Shown: in pieces, positions 19,697 to 24,075 of the stretch | Numbering within the stretch: position 1 is the first letter of the stretch | Layout: every line of letters starts with the position of its first letter | NCBI GenBank assembly: GCA_030430205.1 | Contig: JAUIGE010000005.1 | Location: forward strand, 166,001 to 230,000 | DNA: 64,000 nt | Source of the DNA: Bacteroidia bacterium | Lineage (GTDB): Bacteria; Bacteroidota; Bacteroidia; J057 | Direction: 5' to 3' | Program-made: the position numbers and the translations under genes | The notes under the pieces: generated by a model | The model's database searches: none | What the model saw: only the letters and a program-made list of their open reading frames with translations | Told to the model about the DNA's origin: nothing

Positions 19697-20083
19697 ATGA
19701 CCTACGAGGCCATCAAACAATTCGCCAGAAACCTCCGCAAAAATCAAACGCCAGCAGAAGCTATCTTCTGGGAAAAGGTTCGAAACCGAAGGCTTGCAGG
19801 CAAAAAAATCAACCGCCAATTCGTCATTCAGCATGAAAATATCATGGGCAATCGGCGATTCTTTATCGCAGATTTTTATTGCCATGAGCAAAGGCTGATA
19901 GTGGAAATTGATGGAGGCATCCATGCACAGGTAGAGCAAATGGAATATGATCGAATCCGGGAAGATATCCTGGAGGAAATGGGATATAAAATCATTCGCT
20001 TTACGAATGAGGCGGTTTTGGAGGATTGGGGGAGGGTGGACGTGGCCTTGAAAGCTGCTTTGGAAGGGGAGTTGGAGTTGTGA
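19697..20083 (+). CDS. DUF559 (Vsr-like, PD-(D/E)XK) endonuclease-fold protein
   Basis: A 128-aa protein of the DUF559 family. It begins with the family's FARNLRKNQTPAE motif and carries the core IADFYC ... LIVEIDGGIHA, whose Asp and Glu-x-Asp match the PD-(D/E)XK metal site of Vsr and related nucleases. ERIRED-type (here YDRIREDIL) and GYKIIRF motifs complete the domain, and the length is full for the family. The biological role is not established. It stands alone between two copies of a structured repeat, an arrangement that suggests a small mobile or recombination-prone cassette. Confidence 0.8.
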   Translation: MTYEAIKQFARNLRKNQTPAEAIFWEKVRNRRLAGKKINRQFVIQHENIMGNRRFFIADFYCHEQRLIVEIDGGIHAQVEQMEYDRIREDILEEMGYKIIRFTNEAVLEDWGRVDVALKAALEGELEL

Positions 20084-20152
20084 GAACTCACCCCGCTTCC
20101 CTTCGGCAAGCTCATGGCAGGCTGTCTTCGACTCCGCTCTTGGGAAGAGAGG

Positions 20153-20286
20153 GGCACGTAGGCGTTTGGAACGCCAGCTTACCCTGCGCATGGCGCAGGG
20201 CTATCCGCAAAAATGAAATTTTTGCAGAAAGCCCCCTCTCTTGCCAAGAGAGGGGGTTTGGGGGTGAGTTCACAACCCAAAACGGG
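20153..20286. repeat. Structured direct repeat, copy B
   Basis: This is the second copy of the palindrome-rich block that also lies before the DUF559 gene (19511-19644). It differs by only a few bases over the core, including one G/C change and a 2-base deletion. The flank 20084-20152 shares the GAACTCACCCCGC start with copy A. It ends about 60 bp before the first DGR target gene. Confidence 0.8.
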
Positions 20287-20334
20287 CTAAGTTCCCAACA
20301 CAAAACAGACCAAGCCCCCAACCCAAAAAATCCC

Positions 20335-20342
20335 TATTTTTG
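20335..20342 (+). promoter_or_regulatory. TAnnTTTG -7 box of the DGR operon
   Basis: TATTTTTG is a perfect Bacteroidota -7 box and ends only 5 bp before the ATG at 20348. Transcription would start at or just before the start codon, giving a nearly leaderless mRNA. No clear -33 TTTG is seen. Confidence 0.5.
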
Positions 20343-20347
20343 CTCCC

Positions 20348-21199
20348 ATGACCCCCATTCACACCGAGCATCTCACCGATGCCCTACACTTCAACATGAT
20401 CCACATCGAAGGAGGAGAATTCGATATGGGTAGTGAAAGTGCGGAAGCACTTTCAAGGGAAAAACCCATCCATCGTGTACAGTTAGATGATTTCTACATG
20501 GCAGAATTTCCTGTTACCCAGGAAGTCTGGAGAGAAGTGATGAAAGAAAATCCTTCTCCATCCTATTTCACAGGAGACAGACGCCCTGTAGAACAAATTT
20601 CCTGGTACGATGCCATTGAATTTTGCAATGCTCTGAGTGAAAGGCAAGGGTTGAAGCCAGTTTATGAAATTGATAAGGAGACAAAAGATCCGAATAATAC
20701 CCATCAACTTGATGAGTTAAAGTGGTTGGTCACCATCAAGGATCAAGCTAATGGCTATCGCCTGCCCACAGAGGCAGAGTGGGAGTACGCCGCACGAGGA
20801 GGAAAATATAGCAAAGGCTACTTATATGCTGGCAGCAATAAACTCAAGGAAGTAGGTTGGTATGCTGAAAACAGCGATAGAGAAACCAAGCATGTAGGTC
20901 AATTGCAGCCTAATGAGCTTGGCTTATTTGAGATGAGTGGGAATGTGTTTGAGTGGTGCTGGGACTGGTTTGATAGTGATTATTACAAGGAATGTGCTAG
21001 TAAAACGCTAGAGAAAAACCCTGGAGGTCCTGGAGAAGGTGACGGCCGCGTCATTCGTGGCGGCATCTGGGGCGGCGATCCGCGGGGCTGTCGCTCCACG
21101 TTTCGCGGCAACTTCTGGCCGTACTACCGGCACGACGATCTCGGCTTTCGCCTTGTCTTGTCCCCCAGTCAGTTGGTAGTCGATCCTGCCTTCCTGTGA
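20348..21199 (+). CDS. DGR target protein 1, SUMF1/FGE-fold (C-type-lectin-like)
   Basis: A 283-aa protein without signal peptide or membrane segment, so cytoplasmic by default. It has a full SUMF1/FGE-sulfatase fold: VEGGEF-like opening (HIEGGEFDMGS), FPVTQEVW, RLPTEAEWEYAARGG, LGLFEMSGNVFEWCWD, and final RVIRGG...GFRLVLSP. The paired active-site cysteines of true formylglycine-generating enzymes are not both present, so it is most likely a binding scaffold rather than an enzyme. Residues about 230-274 are encoded by variable repeat 1, where 15 or so codons differ from the template only at adenines; the exposed lectin-fold loop is thus diversified. It is 64% or more identical by eye to target 2. 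First gene of the DGR operon. Confidence 0.92.
   Translation: MTPIHTEHLTDALHFNMIHIEGGEFDMGSESAEALSREKPIHRVQLDDFYMAEFPVTQEVWREVMKENPSPSYFTGDRRPVEQISWYDAIEFCNALSERQGLKPVYEIDKETKDPNNTHQLDELKWLVTIKDQANGYRLPTEAEWEYAARGGKYSKGYLYAGSNKLKEVGWYAENSDRETKHVGQLQPNELGLFEMSGNVFEWCWDWFDSDYYKECASKTLEKNPGGPGEGDGRVIRGGIWGGDPRGCRSTFRGNFWPYYRHDDLGFRLVLSPSQLVVDPAFL
21035..21168 (+). repeat. DGR variable repeat VR1
   Basis: A 134-bp homologue of the template repeat at 23724-23857. From the shared GGTGAC onward, 19 positions differ and every one is an A in the template (12 A to G, 6 A to T, 1 A to C); one more A change lies just upstream. The last 29 bases (21140-21168) are identical to the template and to VR2 and serve as the presumed initiation-of-mutagenic-homing end. 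The match stops after CCCCCAG: VR continues with T, template with C. Confidence 0.95.
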
Positions 21200-21201
21200 G
21201 C
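21188..21201 (+). repeat. 14-nt segment complementary to the 3' flank of the template repeat
   Basis: GCCTTCCTGTGAGC, spanning the target-1 stop codon, is the exact reverse complement of 23857-23870. Four more bases (21183-21186) pair with 23872-23875 after one mismatch. The same segment recurs at 23591-23604 after target 2. Confidence 0.85.
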
Positions 21202-21207
21202 AGGCGA

Positions 21208-21269
21208 GTCTCTCTGGTCAGCCCGAGCGGCGGAGAGGAACGGAGCCGGCGAGGGATGAAAAGAGAGAC
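21208..21269 (+). promoter_or_regulatory. Post-VR1 DGR hairpin
   Basis: An outer 8-bp stem (21208-21215 with 21262-21269) and an inner 7-bp stem with one mismatch (21218-21224 with 21253-21259) enclose a G-rich core. The core CGGCGGAGAGGAACGGAGCC is shared with the hairpin after VR2, although the stems differ in sequence. It lies in the 119-bp gap between target 1 and the HRDC gene. Known DGRs need a hairpin or cruciform just after VR for retrohoming, and this is the likely equivalent. Confidence 0.75.
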
Positions 21270-21319
21270 GAGCTTTCCGATTTTTTTGCTTTGGCAAGAA
21301 AAGATGGGATGTTTGCTAC

Positions 21320-21766
21320 ATGCAAATCAAAATATTCACCATACCCATCCTTGGCGGAGAAGCACTTAATGAAGAGATGAATCGCTTTCTTCGCGCCAAA
21401 AAGGTGCTCCAGGTCGAATCTCAACTCGTTCAACATGACCAAGGGGGCTTTTGGAGCTTTTGTGTTCGATATGTGGAGCAAGTTTATGAGTCTCCTGCCC
21501 AAAAAGGGAAAGTCGATTATAAAGAAGTGCTGGATAAAGCAAGCTTTGAGCGCTATTCCAAACTCAGAGAACTTCGCAACAGACTTGCGCAGGAAGAAGC
21601 GATTCCCGCCTTTGCCATTTTTTCGAATGAGGAGTTGGCAGGATTGGCGAAGCTTCAACGTATTACTTTGTCCAATATGAAAAGTATTAAGGGGATTGGG
21701 GATAAGAAGGTAGAAAAATATGGGCAGTATTTTGTGACGGAGCCTTTAAATGAAAAGAGCCAATAA
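21320..21766 (+). CDS. HRDC-domain DGR accessory protein
   Basis: A 148-aa protein. The N-terminal half (KIFTIPILGGEALNEEMNRF) is a small alpha/beta unit found in DGR-linked HRDC proteins, and residues about 75-140 form an HRDC domain (helicase and RNase D C-terminal), with FSNEELAGLAK and MKSIKGIGDKKVEKYG. HRDC domains bind nucleic acid. In DGRs lacking the Avd protein, an HRDC gene commonly takes the place of avd beside the reverse transcriptase; no avd-like four-helix protein was found here. The gene overlaps the RT start by 17 bp, so the two are translationally coupled. Its likely job is to hold the template RNA or cDNA for the RT. Confidence 0.82.
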   Translation: MQIKIFTIPILGGEALNEEMNRFLRAKKVLQVESQLVQHDQGGFWSFCVRYVEQVYESPAQKGKVDYKEVLDKASFERYSKLRELRNRLAQEEAIPAFAIFSNEELAGLAKLQRITLSNMKSIKGIGDKKVEKYGQYFVTEPLNEKSQ

Positions 21767-22757
21767 CCTCATCCAGGCCATCAGCGATCCTGACAACCTC
21801 CGCTGGGCATTCTTGAAAGCCAAAAAAGGAAAAAGCAATACAGCCCAGGTAGAAGCCTTTCGCCAAGATCTTGATACAAATCTACTTGAATTACAAAAGC
21901 AAATCCTCCAAGGCCCCCTGGAAGTTGGCGCCTATACCTATTTCAAAATCTTTGATCCCAAGGAGCGGGAAATTTGTGCGAGTACCTTTCGCGAAAATGT
22001 CCTGCACCATGCCATCATGAATATTTGTCATGACCACTTCGAGCGCAAACAAATCTTTGATAGCTATGCCAGCCGAAAAGGAAAAGGCACGTATGCTGCG
22101 GTTGAGCGCGCTCAGCATTTCACCCGGAAATATAGCTGGTTTCTCAAACTGGATGTGCGCAAATTCTTTGACAGCATCCACCATGAAGTTGTCAAGGCAC
22201 AGCTGCGGCGGATGTTTAAAGACAGCAGACTGCTGGAAATCCTGGATCAAATCATAGATAGCTACGAGAGCAGCCCCTTGCGAGGCGTTCCCATCGGTAA
22301 TTTGACCAGTCAATACTTCGCCAACCATTATTTAGCAGGCCTCGACCACTACATCAAAGAAGTACTTCAAATCAAAGCCTACGTCCGCTATATGGATGAT
22401 ATGGTCCTTTGGCATAATGAAAAAGCTGTCTTGAAAGAGGCACATGAAGCTATCTGTGCATTTGTAGAAAACAACCTCCGCTGTGAACTCAAGCCCGAAG
22501 TACTCCGAAAAACCAAACTGGGGCTTCCCTTTCTGGGGTATATGATCCATCCCCATCATATTCGTCTGACAGCACGCAGCAAACGCCGCTTTCTTCAAAA
22601 AATGAAAAAACTGATGGAAAAACACCAATCTGGTGAGTGGAGCGAAAGCGAATGTCAGAGACGGGCCCAATCTCTATTGGCTTTTACCCAACATGCGGAT
22701 AGTCATTTTTTAAGAAAAAAGTTACTTTCGTACACGGACACTACTGATACCCAATGA
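21750..22757 (+). CDS. DGR reverse transcriptase
   Basis: A 335-aa group II-like reverse transcriptase. Catalytic aspartates are Asp135 in LKLDVRKFF (motif A) and Asp216-Asp217 in YMDD (motif C). Motif 4 reads IGNLTSQ (182-188), the I/V/L-G-x3-S-Q signature that separates DGR enzymes from other RTs, where QG is usual; it is linked to misincorporation opposite adenine. There is no maturase X domain, no HNH and no intron RNA, which rules out a group II intron. It overlaps the HRDC gene by 17 bp and the next target gene by 4 bp, so RT and targets are made from one operon. It acts on the template RNA from 23724-23857. Confidence 0.96.
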   Translation: MKRANNLIQAISDPDNLRWAFLKAKKGKSNTAQVEAFRQDLDTNLLELQKQILQGPLEVGAYTYFKIFDPKEREICASTFRENVLHHAIMNICHDHFERKQIFDSYASRKGKGTYAAVERAQHFTRKYSWFLKLDVRKFFDSIHHEVVKAQLRRMFKDSRLLEILDQIIDSYESSPLRGVPIGNLTSQYFANHYLAGLDHYIKEVLQIKAYVRYMDDMVLWHNEKAVLKEAHEAICAFVENNLRCELKPEVLRKTKLGLPFLGYMIHPHHIRLTARSKRRFLQKMKKLMEKHQSGEWSESECQRRAQSLLAFTQHADSHFLRKKLLSYTDTTDTQ

Positions 22758-23602
22758 ACAAAATACATACTGAGCACCTGACAGATAAGCTAAGATTCAA
22801 TATGATCCTGGTCGAAGGGGGTAAATTTATGATGGGGGCAGAAGAGGGCGGGGATGATGACGAAAGACCAGTTCATCAAGTCGATCTTGATAGTTTTTGC
22901 ATAGGCGAATTTCCTGTAACCCAGGATATCTGGTGTGAAGTAATGAAGGAAAATCCTTCCCCATCTTATTTCGAGGGAGACAGACGCCCTGTAGAGCAAA
23001 TTTCCTGGTATGATGCCATCGAATTTTGCAATGCACTCAGCAAAAGGCAAGGTTTGAAAGAAGTATATACCATAGATAAAAAGACAAAAGACCCAAACAA
23101 TAACAATGAAAATGACGAATTGAAGTGGTTAGTCACATTAAATGACACCGCAAATGGCTATCGCTTACCTACAGAAGCAGAATGGGAGTTCGCCGCACGC
23201 GGAGGAAAGCATAGCAAAGGCTATCTCTATGCAGGCAGCAATAAGCTGAAAGAAGTAGGGTGGTATGGTGAAAATAGTGATAGGGAAACCAAACATGTGG
23301 GCCAGCTACAACCTAATGAACTGGGCTTGTTTGATATGAGTGGGAACGTGTATGAATGGTGTTGGGACTGGTTTGATAATGAGTACTATAAGGAATGTGC
23401 TAGTAAAACGCTAGAGAAAAACCCTAGAGGTCCTAGTGTAGGTGTCTCCCGCGTCCTTCGTGGCGGCCTCTGGGACTTCGATCCGCAGGACTGTCGCTCC
23501 TCGTATCGCTACTTCCTCTGGCCGCTCAACCGGGACTTCGATCTCGGCTTTCGCCTTGTCTTGTCCCCCAGTCAGTTGGCAGTCGATCCCGCCTTCCTGT
23601 GA
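22754..23602 (+). CDS. DGR target protein 2, SUMF1/FGE-fold (C-type-lectin-like)
   Basis: A 282-aa paralogue of target 1, colinear along its whole length, with the same landmarks (LVEGGKFMMG, FPVTQDIW, RLPTEAEWEFAARGG, MSGNVYEWCWD). It has no signal peptide. Residues about 229-273 come from variable repeat 2. The start ATG overlaps the RT stop (ATGA), marking translational coupling. Constant parts of the two targets differ at ordinary, scattered sites, whereas the VR differs only at template adenines, so the tails were rewritten recently from one template. The stop codon sits inside the 14-nt segment complementary to the template's 3' flank. Confidence 0.92.
   Translation: MNKIHTEHLTDKLRFNMILVEGGKFMMGAEEGGDDDERPVHQVDLDSFCIGEFPVTQDIWCEVMKENPSPSYFEGDRRPVEQISWYDAIEFCNALSKRQGLKEVYTIDKKTKDPNNNNENDELKWLVTLNDTANGYRLPTEAEWEFAARGGKHSKGYLYAGSNKLKEVGWYGENSDRETKHVGQLQPNELGLFDMSGNVYEWCWDWFDNEYYKECASKTLEKNPRGPSVGVSRVLRGGLWDFDPQDCRSSYRYFLWPLNRDFDLGFRLVLSPSQLAVDPAFL
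23438..23571 (+). repeat. DGR variable repeat VR2
   Basis: A 134-bp homologue of the template. In the coding part 21 positions differ, all at template adenines (13 A to T, 5 A to C, 3 A to G), plus two more just upstream; none at C, G or T. The terminal 29 bases (23543-23571) are unchanged. The substitution spectrum is very different from VR1, where A to G dominates, so the two repeats record independent mutagenic events. Confidence 0.95.
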
Positions 23603-23604
23603 GC
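23591..23604 (+). repeat. 14-nt upstream arm pairing with the template's 3' flank
   Basis: This is identical to the segment after VR1. It lies upstream of the template on the same strand and is the exact reverse complement of 23857-23870, with four further pairs at 23586-23589. In one transcript the two arms would close a stem around the hairpin and the whole template. Confidence 0.85.
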
Positions 23605-23610
23605 TAACGA

Positions 23611-23674
23611 ATCCTCCGAAGTCAGCTCGAACGGCGGAGAGGAACGGAGCCTGTGAGGGCTGATATCGGAGGAT
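23611..23674 (+). promoter_or_regulatory. Post-VR2 / pre-template DGR hairpin
   Basis: A 9-bp perfect outer stem (23611-23619 with 23666-23674) and a 7-bp inner stem with one G-T pair (23622-23628 with 23657-23663) enclose the same core as the post-VR1 hairpin. Outer stems of the two hairpins share no sequence but both pair, which is covariation and argues for selection on structure. Because the template follows at 23724, this element may belong to the DGR RNA as well as to the VR target site. Confidence 0.75.
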
Positions 23675-23723
23675 GAGAGAAACCAATTCAAAAAGTCCTA
23701 ACTTCGCCGAAGGATATCCATCG

Positions 23724-23857
23724 AAAGGTGACAACCGCGTCATTCGTGGCGGCAACTGGGACAACGATCCGCAGAACTGTCGCTCCACGTATCGCAACAA
23801 CAACTGGCCGAACAACCGGAACAACAATCTCGGCTTTCGCCTTGTCTTGTCCCCCAG
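23724..23857 (+). repeat. DGR template repeat (TR)
   Basis: A 134-bp template that supplies sequence for VR1 and VR2. It is crowded with AAC codons in the target reading frame: read as protein it gives GGNWDND, YRNNNW and NNRNNNLGF. Mutating A in the first two positions of AAC can never give a stop codon. The 3' 29 bases contain almost no A and are fixed in all copies. The template lies 121 bp after target 2; a near -7 box (TAACTTCG at 23699-23706, one mismatch) could give it its own transcript. Confidence 0.95.
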
Positions 23858-23875
23858 CTCACAGGAAGGCTGGAT
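23857..23875 (+). repeat. Downstream arm pairing with both target-gene ends
   Basis: GCTCACAGGAAGGC (23857-23870), starting on the last base of the template, is the reverse complement of the segment ending each target gene; GGAT (23872-23875) extends the pairing after one mismatch. In BPP-1-type DGRs, pairing between the flanks of the template is required for cDNA synthesis, so this is a candidate counterpart. Confidence 0.8.
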
Positions 23876-23918
23876 GGCTGCCTCTGAACAGATGGAATCC
23901 CGTCCTTAGGACAAAAAT

Positions 23919-24016
23919 TGCGATCCAAAAAGATCGCATTAGCAGCAGTATTAGTAACTCAATAGTCGTACTTGTACTCCGTACGCGTACTTTCTTCTAG
24001 CGAAAGTCCTGCTGCT
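23919..24016 (+). promoter_or_regulatory. Structured 3' spacer of the DGR RNA
   Basis: Downstream of the template are a 7-bp hairpin (23919-23925 with 23932-23938), a self-complementary GTACGCGTAC (23981-23990), a 6-bp hairpin (23989-23994 with 24002-24007) and an outer 8-bp pair (23941-23948 with 24009-24016). No gene is seen. This is the position of the spacer needed for priming in known DGRs; it could also end the DGR transcript. Confidence 0.5.
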
Positions 24017-24020
24017 TCTT

Positions 24021-24028
24021 TACATTTG
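24021..24028 (+). promoter_or_regulatory. TAnnTTTG -7 box of the CHAT gene
   Basis: TACATTTG matches the consensus exactly, 47 bp ahead of the ATG at 24076 and right after the structured DGR spacer. It gives the LRR-Roc-CHAT gene a promoter of its own. No clear -33 element is present. Confidence 0.5.
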
Positions 24029-24075
24029 TATAACACATACATTTCCAACATCGCTAATATCCAATCGCCTATACT

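Noticed and set aside
21750..22757. Group II intron or retron reverse transcriptase
   Set aside because: No maturase domain, no intron RNA ends and no msr/msd-like repeat were seen; IGNLTSQ plus the TR/VR pair fit a DGR.
20348..23602. Formylglycine-generating enzyme activity for the two targets
   Set aside because: Only one Cys is left in the tail region where true enzymes have a catalytic pair, that region is being mutated, and no sulfatase gene is nearby.
23673..23909. A 78-codon open frame reading through the template repeat
   Set aside because: It encodes the template in the target frame and so looks like a SUMF1 tail, but the rest of the fold is absent and the adenine-rich template role explains the sequence. 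It is most likely untranslated.
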